Of a stretch of 64,000 nucleotides of DNA, positions 1 through 12,700 are shown in pieces. Position numbers and translations under genes: made by a program. The number at the start of each line of letters is the position of its first letter. Within the stretch, counting starts at the first letter, position 1. The notes under the pieces are model-generated. The model did no database searches and was not told where the DNA came from. It saw only the letters and a program-made list of their open reading frames with translations. The stretch comes from Capillidium heterosporum (Eukaryota > Entomophthoromycota > Entomophthoromycetes > Entomophthorales > Capillidiaceae), in contig WBMQ01000004.1 in assembly GCA_016630905.1 (NCBI GenBank), forward strand, positions 2,170,001 through 2,234,000, in the 5' to 3' direction.

Positions 1-653
1 TTAAACTGAAGTTGAGGATCTGTCGGTTGCTAGTTAGAGGTGGTTGAAAAAAGTCTTTGGGCATCCACTTGACTCTTTTGTCGTCACAGCTGACCGTTAA
101 TTCATTATCTAAAAATATTAGTGTATATGTAGCTTAAGAGATTACCATTGAAGCAAAAATTATTGTTGGAAAGGTTCAAAAAATCCAACAATTCGTTCCT
201 GATGAAATCTACAAATAAAAACAAAATCTAAAGATAAATAAACACTAAAATAAAAGATTACCTCTGCCTTCTCTTCTTGCCAAATCTTTTCCAGTTGAAT
301 CTTCAATAAACTTATCTTTTCAGATTCTAACCACAAACAATGAATATCGATGAAAGGTAAAATATTGGGATAGTTGCTGGGTAGTTTGAATTCAAGGTAT
401 ATGGGAGGAAGAAATTGAACTTCAACTATGCTATCTCCAACTTTTATAACATTTTCTCGGTTCTCAAGATCTATTTCAATAACTATTACACCTTCATAAC
501 TAAATTCTTGATCCTTAACTTTACTAGCTGCGTCAAAGATAATGAGATCCGATTCAAATATAGCCTAAAACAGTTGGTTGATATAAAAATTTGTGTAACA
601 ATTACTTCAAGTGCCAAAATCTCATCGTTTTGTCGTGCGATATTTTCATCCAT
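1..653 (-). CDS. ITT1: RWD-domain E3 ubiquitin ligase, RNF14/Itt1-like (5' part; truncated by window edge)
   Basis: Start codon at 653-651. Exons read on the minus strand are 606-653, 262-564, 146-227 and 1-108, with introns 565-605 (41 nt), 228-261 (34 nt) and 109-145 (37 nt); all junctions keep frame. The joined product begins MDENIARQNDEILALEAIFE and carries an RWD fold: an acidic first helix, then FLPPIYLEFKLPSNYP, a WLESEKISLL segment, and a helix IWQEEKAEILFLFVDFIRNE. This matches the N-terminal RWD of human RNF14 (FLPP..L.F.LP..YP, WLS.TQL, LWEEH). In that family an RBR catalytic module (RING1-IBR-RING2) follows; it would lie beyond the left edge and is not visible. Yeast Itt1 is the fungal member and modulates translation termination; RNF14 is linked to stalled-ribosome control. 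The family call rests on the RWD and the helix after it only. Confidence 0.82.
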
Positions 654-1781
654 CTTAGCTCAAAGTTCAGCTATCGGCTTCAAGGTTGCATTTAGTTGTC
701 GAAATTGGTAATGGCAAAAGATACTTAGCATAAGTTTATTTGGGATCTAAGACGCGAATCTATTGGCTAAAATTTAGTTAGATCACAGCTAAGCGTTTTA
801 CTAAAATTTCTGATTAAACTTTGCAAATGAAATTAATTGAATCAAAGTTTGGAAGATACCATCAAAGGAAACTTGAGTTTTAAAGCAGAATATCTACGTT
901 AGTTGACTTGGGTAGGTATCGAATAAACTTTAAGTTTCAATAATTAACATAATAAAATAATGGGGTTGGTCGAATTTGATGAGAATAGGTCATAAAATAA
1001 CATAGTTGGCTAAATTTGAATATATACCTACAGTAATAAATGGAAACAGTGCTTTTAGAACTGCTTTTATTATATATTAAATACATTTATCCATTTTATA
1101 AGGGACCATAGGTTTAGAATGGTGTATAAATACGAATAATTAGAGATAAAAAACTCGATACAATAAAGTATACAAATCAAAGTACATATATTTTACAAAG
1201 GTTCAAGTAGACTACAAAATACATTTAGATAAACCAACTACTCAAAAAATCCTATTTATACACAGAAATTAACACCTTATACGAATATGAAAAATCATTT
1301 ATAAAGGGATTCATATTATCCTATTAAATCATGTAAGTTAATTAAGGCATTTGGGTTTGGGTATGGTTACACAAAGGTTGTAAGATAATGTTAAAAAGTA
1401 TACGCTTTCTTAGTTCAAAATTTAAAAAAGAATTGATATGCTGGATACTTACCAAAAATATATAGTAGTACGTTAGGACAATAAAACCCTGGTAAAGCCT
1501 TTGGAAATGCTACAAAGCTAAAAAGTATACCTTGGTATTGTATATCATTATATAGCAATAGATGATAGCTTACCATGTAAACTATCTCAAAATAAGCATA
1601 CTACTTCCATTAAATTTCATATATATTCTACTAGCAGGTATACACAAGCATACTAGTATCAAATATTTAGTTAGAATGTCAAGTATTGAAAATAGATAAG
1701 ACAGTTTACTTCATAAAAGAATGTCCATCCAAAGTTAGTGATCCATACGATGGTACAACTTACTTTTTCATTGACTATATA
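654..1781. other. Intergenic, AT-rich, no gene seen
   Basis: No reading frame with recognisable domains or convincing exon structure. It contains the promoter of the RNF14-like gene on its left and the 3' end of the small unknown gene on its right. Confidence 0.6.
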
Positions 1782-2600
1782 TCAACTTTTAATGTCCAAT
1801 TCTTCCAGCTTATCGAGTAAGTAAGCCAGTTCCTGGTCGAGATACTCTTCATGAAGTTCGTAGTCTTCTTTTTCAACTTCAATCCAATTTAGAAAATTTA
1901 TAAAAAAGGAAAGTACCTTTGTTCTCCGAGTTTAGCGAAGCTTCAAATTCCTGGAACTTGGCAATATCAAGGTAGTAATCGTCTATTAAAAACTCTTCAT
2001 TCATATATTCTTCAGGTAGAGGCTCGTTATAATACAGCTTTTCTTCCAAGTACTTTCTCCATATAGTTTCAAACTCCTAAACATAAAATTAATTTGCTTT
2101 AGAGTTTAAGTTTACCTCATCAAAAGAATCTTGGTCATCTTTGTCGAAATCGTCAGCTGCTATACCTTTAGCTGCTAAATACTTGGCCTCTTTGATATCT
2201 TTTTTGAACTTCAACAATTTTTCGCGAAACACTTGCTTGGAGTTGAATTTTTCGAACGATTGTGAATTCATATCCCTCCTTTTCATCTTTGAATTATTGG
2301 TGAGCATGGTATTCATCTTGGCAAGTTGCTTTTTAGAGAGGGATTTGTGTGAACGACTGGATGGAGTTAAAGGCTAAAAAAATTAACCAAGCAATCTTAA
2401 AGAATCGAAATTACAAGCTGTTTATTATTATTGGAGTTTCTGATGCCGAATTTTTGTAAATTTGGCTATAAGAGCTGCGCAAGTTTAACTCAATTAATTT
2501 TTAAACGATGAAATGGAGAAATTTCTTTCTTTTGTACCTTTTGGCAACCAAAATCAACGTCATCCACCAAGGAAAGGACAGTTGATTAGGAGGAAGTAAC
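1782..2600 (-). CDS. Small multi-exon gene, hypothetical acidic/lysine-rich protein
   Basis: A chain of frame-compatible exons on the minus strand: about 2538-2600 (5' end unresolved), 2415-2465, 2116-2373, 1917-2076 and 1782-1876, stop at 1784-1782. Introns are 72, 41, 39 and 40 nt with GT..AG borders and junctions that keep frame. The protein has a basic middle (MKRRDMNSQSFEKFNSKQVF), then alternating acidic and aromatic helices (EFETIWRKYLEEK; EYLDQELAYLLDKLEELDIK at the end). No family recognised. The start codon is not clear: the first exon is open but has a stop upstream and no well-placed ATG in frame, so another short exon may exist. The last exons look real because three short introns in a row restore one frame. 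Confidence 0.5.
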
Positions 2601-3224
2601 AAGACAAAGCGAGTTCACTTGGAGTCGCTCACCAGCTTTATAAATATAAACGAAAGGTACTACAGTTTTAGGATGTTTTATTAAATGAATACCAAAAATA
2701 TACAACAGTCTGACCTGGTAGCTGAAAAGATGATAATCTTTGCCGAGTTCTCCGAGCAGAATAAGTAATCCTACCGCAACGATATATTAGTGCCTTTTAT
2801 CTTTGAAGACGTAAAATTTCCCTACCTGTTCAAAAGTGACTCTGGAGAGATAAGAAGTTGAGTACAGATGTAAGGAAAGAGTTTTAAGAAAATGAATCCC
2901 TTTATCAACAGCAGATTCTTTAATTAACGTTCTCTCCAGCCTTGAGTATATAGCATTTCAATGGGAATTGGTTAATCGTTCAGCAAGAGCTCAGATAGCA
3001 GGACTGAAGGTAAACTTTAAACGTTGGATCTAAATTTCTTTATCTTATCTTTTGGCTGTCTTTCATAGTTTTTCAAATGCCATAGTTTTCATTTGATAAC
3101 GTTGTTTTCATCTAGCTTGCGTCACTAGCACAACCTGTGGTATATACAACTTCTAACTGTTAGTCGACATATATAGCATCTCTCCCAACCCTAGAGTTCT
3201 AACTTTACAGATGCAAAGGGTATC
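2601..3224. other. Intergenic or decayed DNA, nothing clear
   Basis: Scattered short open stretches on the plus strand might be the decayed N-terminal part of the F-box/LRR relative that follows, but I could not align them with confidence. Confidence 0.35.
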
Positions 3225-3843
3225 GGGGCAAGATTTAGAACATGCTTACCTCCCAAATCTGGTGAAGTTGGAGCTGAGAACTCTTCCATTTATTTCAAGC
3301 AAGATCCCACTGGAATGCTTTCCTAAATTTAGAAAGTTGTTGTGCAACAATGAAGCGCCACCCTATTCCAAGTAATACAATACAGTTGTGGATTAGGAGC
3401 TGGAGAATTTATAGTGTTTAGCTAACGTTGCCAAAGCTAGTCATCAGTTTCTGCCAGCTGTTTCACAACCTCAAGTTTGCTAATCTCTAGTTATGTTAAT
3501 ATTTGGAAGCCGCTTTCGACACTAAATCAATGATCCTACTATCCAGCCTACTTAAATTGCTGCAACTCAATCTAAGAGGCAAGATGGATGTCTCCCTTTT
3601 CAAGAATGTCAGGTATTCCAGCCCGTCCTTCAAGTTGAAACTTAAAGGTAGGCTGCACTTGGCTAACAACTTTATGGCAGCTATCCAATATCCAACGTCC
3701 CACATCATCAGCCTAACGATAATCAACATTAGGAAGGCTGGGTATACTTTTGAGAGTTTAATCTTCCAAGACGGTGCATTGAAGTGTATCACCAAACTAC
3801 TCTTTGTTCACATCTCTCAACATAGAACTAATTTCTTAGAATG
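3225..3843 (+). pseudogene. Decayed F-box/LRR-family relative
   Basis: Two separated open stretches resemble the F-box/LRR protein at 48.5-50.0 kb. Around 3230-3370 the plus strand reads PNLVKLELRTLPF...IPLECFPKFRKL, like the LRR block of the 48-53 kb copies (IPLNYFLVLQVLDLG; FPLHCFPKIQHLDLE). At 3503-3843 it reads LLKLLQLNLRGKMDVSLFKN followed by VRYSSPSFKLKLKG, matching LPKLSHLTLQG...LFTNVKCTSPIVRLQLLG of the better-preserved copy. Stops separate the blocks and no F-box start was found, so this is most likely a dead relative. An intron between the blocks is possible but no good splice pair was seen. Confidence 0.6.
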
Positions 3844-6800
3844 AATCAAATAGCAGCCTATCGAACCAATAGCCATTTTCAACGATCCTATTCCTCTTGA
3901 GTCTGGACAAAACTAGCTTTTGGCTTGTAATGGCTTGCAGGCTCCGAAGCAGACCTTATTCTCATTGTCTTTTCCGATTAAGCACTGTAGTGTTTTTATT
4001 TGTGTTTTCATAAGGCTTTTCTGTTAAACTATAATTTTTTCACTTGATATACGAAATAAATATCTTCTTTCGCTTCTAAAATGTGGTACTATCTCCATTC
4101 AGAAATGTCAAGGCATTTTATCATATATACTACCTCTGTATTAAATTAATAGAAGGTTAAAGTTTATAAAATTTAGTTGGTTTAAAAATATCAAACTAAT
4201 AAAAATTCGGAATTAACATTTAATTTTGAAATATATACATAAAAAATATATATTGAAACGGTATATATATAGTAAAAGACATAGTCTTCCACTACTATCT
4301 TGTTTAAAAATGGCTTTTGATTTAAGCTAGGATGCTTAAATTGATAAAACAAATTTGGATTCAAAAGCTTGGTTTTTAAATACTTATATTTCTATACCCT
4401 ACTATCCAATAGCTATTAAACTATACTGGGCTGTAGGATAAGCGTCTAGTTTTAGTATAGTTATTTAAAAGAATATAGATATTAGTTCTTTAAAAATTAA
4501 GTGTGAAATTATTCTATTAATTTGATACAGAGATAATATATAGGCTATAAAACAAAAGTAAAGCAATGTATATCAAAAGTTAACTATTCCTTCTAAGTTC
4601 AAATCAAACAGCAATATAAGTTTAAGCTTGCTATATAGTTTTTGTAAATAAATAATAACAACACATTGACCAAGACAATACACTTAATATGAAAGATAGC
4701 TATGCTTATAAAAAGACTTGTTATACATATATAGTACAAAAGGTTTGAATTGAGATTAGCTTTTTCTTTAAAAGTTTCAACTATAAATATAGCTTGAAAA
4801 GAGCTTGATTTCATTCTAAATCTGTTTATTAAGGATAGCAGTATTACATATTATATATAGTGCTAACTTATACATGCTTTTACAATATAGCTATAGTAAA
4901 ATTGAAAGTGTAGCTAATTTCTAAAAAGCTAAAGTTTAATACTTACATCTTTATTTTATCTAACAAAGTTGCTTTTCAAAATCATTTAATCTGATTTAAA
5001 ATTTTACTTAATAATAGTAGCCAAAGTTAATTGAAAAACTAAAAGTATTAATTATATAAATTATCTCTTAATTAAAAGGTATCTATACCATCTCACTACT
5101 ACTATTATCTTTTAAAATATAGTAGGTTTGGTTTGAAATATAAAAAGTAAGAATAAGTAGTATATTAAGAGCTATATTTTTCTTTTAAAAATCAAATAAA
5201 TTTATTATAGAAAATTAATAGAAAAGTGAGTTTTATGATGAATAATACATACTCTAAGTAGTTAAATACATCTCAGGTATTATATATAGCATATTTTAAT
5301 AAAATATAGTTAAAAATATATTATAAAATCTCATTGGTATATAAGTGGCTACATAGTATATAAACCTAATCTATATTTACTTAGTAGCTTTAATTACAAA
5401 AAAACTTGAATTGTTTTAATACTTGTATATATTTTTCAAGTATATTTAGCATTTAATTCAGATTGAAAGTTTGGTTTATTAGCTTATTTAACAACTTAAT
5501 ATAAAAGTAACTAGTTTGAGTCTATTTAGTTACTAATGAAAAATAGCTTAAAAAGCCTATAGGTAGGTAATGAAATATACTCCAAAGTTTTTAAACAAAT
5601 CTAAAATCTAACTTAAGTAATCTTAAGAATAATAGTAATCTATCAAGTAATGGAAAAAGAAGATAAGTGGGCACTCTCTAGTATAATACTAAATCAATAT
5701 TTTAGCAGCTGCAAAAGCTATTTAGTATAGTAAATTTAGTATATAAAGAGCTTTTAAACTTACATTCAACAGCAAGAAAAATCATATCTATTATTGATAC
5801 TTTTAGTAAAGTTTTCAATCAAATCAAGCTATTAGAAAACATTTATAAAAAATACTTACTAGCTAGGATTAGCTAAAAAGCAATAATAGCTAGAACTTTA
5901 TAAAGACTAAGAATATTAACTATAAGGCTATATAAGGAAAAGGCTTATGCTTATAGCCTAATCCAGAGATAGTAGGTATATAAGAGTACTTTAAAGGTAG
6001 CTATTAGGCTAAGAAGCACAATTAGGTTTATTGGTTCAAAAGGGTTTTAGGGTTTAGTTTAGATTGATTTGGTTTAGGTTAGTACAACTCTTTATTATAA
6101 AGGGATGCTAATTATCAATTTTATATTATACTATGCAAAGAGTCTATACTATACCAATAGTAGAAGAAATATCAAATAATTCAATATGTTTATTTAATAA
6201 TTACTTAATATACTACTAATTTCACTATAGGCTTTATATAAGTGACTTGTCTTTAGTAGTTAGTACTTAAAATACTAGTAATTGCTATTCTCTCTAATCT
6301 ATTAATACCATTATTCTTATTATTTTTTAAACATTTATTACTAATCCAAAAAATGCTAAGGTTAATTTAGAGACAATCAATACTAAATAAAACATTTAAT
6401 TTATGCTAAAAAAATAACTTTTAGCATTGCTAAAATCAATGCCAAACTAGTAATCTATAAGTTTGAAATATAAAACTAAATTCTAGTTGTAACAACCCTG
6501 GTTATTACAATTCCTAACCTGAGGTCATCAACCAATTTTCTTTGCATACCACACTATTTTCTTTCCTTTACCAATTATTTTGATTACCTTGATTATTTTT
6601 ATAAACTTAACCATAATCTAGGAACTCTAGTAATTAGTAGCACATTAGCTGATCCACACCTTCCAACTATAGAAATGCACTAGTAGTAGTTAATAAAATT
6701 ACTAGTTTTTCTTAGATAAACTTAGTAAATACTCAATTAATCTATAGAGTAGTGGATTGCTAAAGAGGAAACCAATCCTGCTAGTATCACTATAACTAAG

Positions 6801-9707
6801 ATGCTAAAGGGATATTTAAACCCCTCAATAACTACCAAAAGCTAGCATCTTAACAATATTCCACCTTGCTATTTTCTAAATAGCTGTTACTTACCTTTTG
6901 ATCTCAACCATCAATTATAGCTATTGTAACAGCCTGATCTATTTCCCTTACCATAGCTATTTCTAATAGCCTAATCTATTTGTCTACAAATAAAGTATTG
7001 TTCCTAGTCAGCCTTTTAGTTATTAGATCATGTGAATATGTGGTTTGACTTCTATACCTCTCTTAGCTCACTCTGCTCAAACTTTCTTCACTTCCCTTTA
7101 GACTTGCCTTCTTTAGATGCTTCATATTACTAATACTATAGTTGGCATTGGTTCTACTATCCCAACCTCTTATATCATACACTCCTATTATAACACTATC
7201 ATTAGTTAGATCTAACAGCATCCTCTTGAACCTTACACTAGTTATTAAGTAAAGCTATAGTTAATTAAAAGAGTTTTCTTATATCAATTTACAATATCTT
7301 TACTAATATAATATATACTTTAGCTTAAATAAAATATCACAAGTTACTATTGCTTTGCTTAAATACTATAAACAATTTGTACAATTGAATTAGTATAGAG
7401 TACTTAATTTATCAAAATAGTTTTATATTAAACTTATAACTATTGATTTGGATTAAAGTTAAAATTTTGATTATTATTACTATATAAGCTTATTTAATTT
7501 AAAGTAGTTACTGGTAATTGAATTTACTATTATATTTAATATACTACTAATTACTACCTTTTAAATTTAATATGTTGTATTATGTTTTTATAGTAATAGT
7601 AACTTTTACTTTTGTAAAAACTAGTTTTAAATAGTTAAAGAAATAATATAATAGATATAGAATTTAATAAAAGTAAATATCTATAAAAGATGATATATAA
7701 TAAAGTAAATAAAAGATTAAAGTAATTGATTTTAAGTTTTTGTATAAACTAATCTTATTAATTATATAAAGCTTAGTTAAAATATAAGTGTATATAAATC
7801 TTTTTTAAATAAAGGTTAGATTAAAGTAAATAATTCAAATTGTAAAAGTACAAGTTAAATAGTAACCTTAATATTGTAATGTTATATATATAATGTCAAT
7901 TTAGCTCTTAGGCTAAGTTAGGTATTAAACATTAGAATATTTATTTTTCTAAGAAATCTACAATTTAGCTACTACTAGACAAAGTATTTTAGGATAATAC
8001 AGTTACATATTCATTCCTGCACTTTGAAATATCTACCATTCATTAGTATACATTTTAACTAATAGCAAAGTTGCTTAAATTACCTAAGACCAATTTTCTA
8101 TTAAAAAGGTAAGTTTAGGATTTTGGACTTAATGCCAGATTCTTTAATAGTTGACCTACAAAGAAAGCAAGTCCAAAATGTAGAAGTAGATAACAGTAAT
8201 TAGAATAGTAACTTTTTGGTTTATTAAGAAAAAAGTTTACTAACAAGCCTTCAAATTATGCCTTATTTTGGATCTACTATATAAGGAGGACAAAATAAAA
8301 AGAAAAGACAAAAGACAAAAGAGGAGAAAAATAGATAGAAAAAGAGAAAAAGAAAGAGAAAAAAGAAGAGGACAAAAACAGGAAATAGACTACCAAACAA
8401 AAAAACAAATAAGAGGGTAAAAAGGATAGTGAAAGAACAAAAGGAAAAGAAAAAGAGTTTTTGGATTGCTTTTATCAATAGAGGAAAAGAGAGTTTCTGA
8501 GTTAGTTTATTAGAATTGTTTGAGACCTTTCTTTTAAGTTTACTCTAATTATAGATTAAGTTTGGATTAGGTTAATTATAATATTTTAAAAGTTTCTAAC
8601 TAGAAGGATTGCAAGAATAAAGCTTTTATATTAGATTTAATTGTAGGGTAGTTGCTGCATCTATATTAGTCAGCCCATAATACAATACACATATTATATC
8701 TTATGCTAAAGGACTTACCAAGTTTAGCCAAACCTATTTAACTAAAAGTCTAAGCTAGTAGTTAAATACTTAGCAAAGGTAACCAACCAACATATAATGC
8801 CAAGAAAACTTAAACAGGATTTTAAGAGCTATTTAATAAACTATAAGTAAATGTATAAGCAAAATATATATAGGATGGGTTTTGAAAAGTAGATATATAT
8901 TTTGAAATAGTATTAAATTAAAAACTAAATTTTTAATCTTTTAGCTTGTATTTCTTTTATTTAAACTATGTATAAAATTTTTAAATGCAGTTGATATATC
9001 TAGAAAAATTAATATATTACTAATAGTAGTGGTAAATTGATAGCTAACTAAAGTTTATATTAATTGGAAATTTTATTATACTTAAAAGTATTAATTTTTA
9101 TAAAGTAGTTATTACATTTGATTTAATAAAATGTAACAATGATTATTTCACAAATTTGGGTCTGTTATTATAATAATATTATACTATAATGTTGTTTTTA
9201 AATTGTAAAGTTTAAGAAATCATTATAAATTTATAATAATTTGTTTTTATAAATATATTCTAAGAATTAGCTACTACAATTATTACAATCTCCTTGTATT
9301 GATAAATAATATTATTATAGGAATAAAGGGATGTATATAGTATCTATTTTAGCTGTCTATATTCAGTTTTTTATAGAATCACCTGCCTCTATTAATATAT
9401 TGTTACCTTATTTCAAGAATTGAGTTGAGTTTTTTAGCAATGCAAAATATTTAGAACGAAACTTTACATTTATTAGTGAAACCATAATTGCGACAAAAAC
9501 ATCAGGAATAAATACATGTATGACTTGCAACCAATGAGCTACCAAGCTTAAAGAATTTGCAATTCAACTAAAATTTTCAAACCAACATATATAACAAAGA
9601 AGTTTCCCAAAGCAAGAAGAGTAACCTTCCAATTTCAATTTTTCCCAACAAAAATTGATTTGAGACGTTAGCAAGAAGAGCAAAGTAGGTATATAGAAAG
9701 TCAAGCG
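3844..9707. other. Long AT-rich gene-free block
   Basis: Almost 6 kb without a coding region I can support. The DNA is dominated by A/T with many TATA/TAGTA-type words and few CG pairs, consistent with decayed and mutated repeats. A slightly GC-richer patch lies near 6480-7260. A purine-rich tract lies near 8280-8470. MDN1 begins at the right border. Confidence 0.6.
8280..8470. repeat. Low-complexity purine-rich (GA/AAAG) tract
   Basis: The plus strand is nearly pure A and G over about 180 nt (repeated AAAGA, AGAGAAAAAG-like words). On the minus strand this gives an apparent 71-codon open frame made almost only of Phe, Leu, Ser and Val, which is a composition artefact and not a gene. Confidence 0.75.
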
Positions 9708-12700
9708 ATGATAGAGCTATCGACAGCCATAGAGAACCTTTCAACTTACATCGACACCAACAATTCCAAATTCGAATCGATAGAAGGCATAGAAATAGCA
9801 TCAGTTAAAAAAGAGCTTATAGAATGGATTAATTATTACAGAGTATCTGATGAAGAGGTACAGTACAACTACGGTCTGGAGAGGGTATCCAAACTCCTGT
9901 TGCATCCCAACCTTACCTTGACGGTGGCCAACCTATTCAGGCCGATCCTAATAGAGCTTATGGCCCGACTAATGGCATTGAATTTCAACATGGAGCCGTT
10001 TATAAAGGTCGAACTTTTGTCCCTACTATTTTCAAAAGTTTTACCAACGGCACCTCAACTCCTACCACTACTAACAGATTTTTTAAGTCTGACTCCTTCA
10101 ATTTTGGATAGGTATTTGCAACTTACAATTGAAGGAATAGAAAACCAACTCCAAACTACCCAATTTAAAACGCAGCTGATCGGGAGTCTAACTATCTTGA
10201 CGAAACTGGCTTTGAGCTTCCCGAGAATAATCAATTACTGGAACCTAAGCCTACTTTACAACCTGTTAACTGTCAAAGATGTACAAGTGGCTACCTTGGT
10301 GTTCAAATGTATACAGTTAACTTGCAACTTGTCCGAGACCAGCGCTAGGAATTTAGTAAGCCAAGAAATCTTCTCAAACTCACAGGTTCTGATGTTGGAC
10401 CTGCTGGACCAGCACAAAACTAACTTGAAGATAACCTATCCAACGAACCAACCTTGGCAACTAGAAGTCCTGAAAAACCACTTGTCCCCAAAGGTAATTC
10501 AGATAGGGGATACATTGTTACTTAAATCAACCTCCAACCAATCGCCGCCCTCTCAACTTATCTATACGACAACCACCGTCAAGAACCTTCAGGAGATCGC
10601 CCAAGCACTATCGATGGCTTCACCTATATTGTTGGAGGGTGAGACCGGTGTAGGTAAGACGGCTTTGGTTGAGGAGGTTGCCCGATCTACAAGTAAACCG
10701 GAGCTCGTCAAGATCCATCTCGGCGATCAAACCGACTCCAAAGCATTGTTGGGAACCTACGTAACAACTTCCACCCCAGGTCAGTTCAAATGGGAGATGG
10801 GGGTCCTGACTAAAGCCGTCAAATTCGGTTACTGGGTCTTAATTGAGGATATCGATCTAGCGCCCCAAGAAGTGATTTCCGTTATCATTCCCCTCTTGGA
10901 GAACCGTACCTTATTTATACCGAGTAGGGGAGAACGACTAACAGCTGCTGAAGGTTTCCAATTGTTCGCCACTCGTAGGATATCTGGTAGTAGTACCAAG
11001 TTAACATCAAACGACAGCCATATCGCAGGAAGCTCCTTCTGGACCAAAGTTACAGTCAACCCACTCAGCATACTCGAGTTAGAGCAGGTAATTGCCCAAC
11101 GTTTCCCCAAGCTTCAAAATGTGGCAACCTTCCTTACCGATGTTTACCACACCGTAAAGCAGGTCTACGACCAGCCGAGTCAGATTCAAGTACCGGCTTC
11201 GAGGATAGGCCGACCCATCACCACCAGAGATCTGATAAAGTGGGCTACCCGACTTTCCAACTTAGGCCTCGCTAACCAGTCAGAGATTGCCCTCCCCTTA
11301 GAGAACCAAATCAAGCAAGATTTATTCAGCGAGGCGGTAGATAGCTTCTGTGGAATGTTACCGGATTACGAGGTCTGGGTTAAGGTTCTCCAAGTCCTCG
11401 GTGACGCCATCGGCCTACACAGCCAGCTGGTACAGTACTACATTAACACCTACGTCCCTACTTTACTTAGCGACAATAACACCAAACTCAAGGTTGGTAG
11501 AGTCCGATTGTATCCTAGTCCCAAAGCCGAGGAGTTACAACTGTTAAAGGGGAATAAACCCATGCCATTTGCTTTAACCAAGCATGCCCTTAGATTACTG
11601 GAACGCCTAGCTGCCTGTGTCCACCTGATAGAACCCGTATTGCTGGTGGGAGAAACCGGTACTGGTAAGACTACCGTAGTACAGCACCTAGCAAGGCTGA
11701 TGAACCAAAAGCTAGTTGCTGTCAACTTGTCTCAGCAAAGTGACTCCTCTGACCTGTTGGGTGGATTCAAGCCTGTCGACGCCAAGGCTCTAGTCCTTCC
11801 CCTCTTTGAAACTTTCGAGGAGTTGTTTAGGTCCACCTTCCCCAGTTCGTCCAACACCAAATTCATGGAAGCAGCCGACAAACTGTTCAACAAGAAGAAG
11901 TGGGGTAAGCTGTTGCAGCTATTCAAGAACGCTATAGGTGAAGCCGAGAAACTCAAAGGTTACACCGACGAAGGATCCTCCCAAAAGAGCCCCAAAGTCA
12001 AGCGAAAAATTCCGGCCGAGATCTTTGAAAGTTGGGACCGTTTCAAAGCTGACCTCGTTACATTTGAGAACCAACTTGACAAAATCGACAACAAGCTAGT
12101 GTTCAACTTCATCGAGGGTTCTCTAGTGAAAGCGGTGCGTAAGGGACACTGGGTTTTGCTAGATGAAATCAACTTGGCCTCAACTGAAACCCTGGAATGC
12201 CTGAGTGGGTTACTCCAAGATGAAAAAGGTTCGATCTTGCTGACCGAGAAGGGGGATACCGAGGTGGTGAAGAGGCACCCCAATTTCCGTATATTCGCTT
12301 GTATGAATCCAGCTACAGACGTAGGTAAGAAGGATCTACCCCCTGGCTTACGAAACCGCTTCACTGAATTCTACGTCCAAAGTCCCGACATCCACCTGGA
12401 CGACCTTATATCCATTGTCAAAGGCTACCTATCTGGGTACACCTTTTCGGACGAAGACAGTGTTATGGACGTGGTAGACTTCTACAAGAAGGCGAAGCAG
12501 CTGCAGACTGGTCGCCAGATCGCCGATGGAGCCAATCAAATTCCCCACTATTCCATACGTACTTTGTCCAGGTCCCTGACTTACGCGGTCCAGATCGTCA
12601 AAACTTATGGATTACGACGGTCCCTCTATGAGGGTTTTTCAATGGCTTTCACTACCCAGCTCAACAAGGTAGGTGGCCTACTCCTGGACCAACTAGCAGT

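Noticed and set aside
415-711. 98-codon plus-strand frame at the left end
   Set aside because: It is antisense to the RNF14-like exons, which have clear homology on the minus strand.
6485-7260. TGTAACAACCC-like start and CT-rich patch suggesting an old solo LTR
   Set aside because: No matching second end, no partner copy and no internal element genes could be recognised in the window; too weak to annotate.
8263-8478. 71-codon minus-strand frame rich in Phe and Leu
   Set aside because: Produced by a purine-rich low-complexity tract on the plus strand; no real protein composition.
11960-12364. Long antisense frames across MDN1 (also at 14135-14824, 16166-16957, 23029-23795)
   Set aside because: Shadows of the MDN1 coding strand, caused by codon bias and the acidic repeat region; no own domains.
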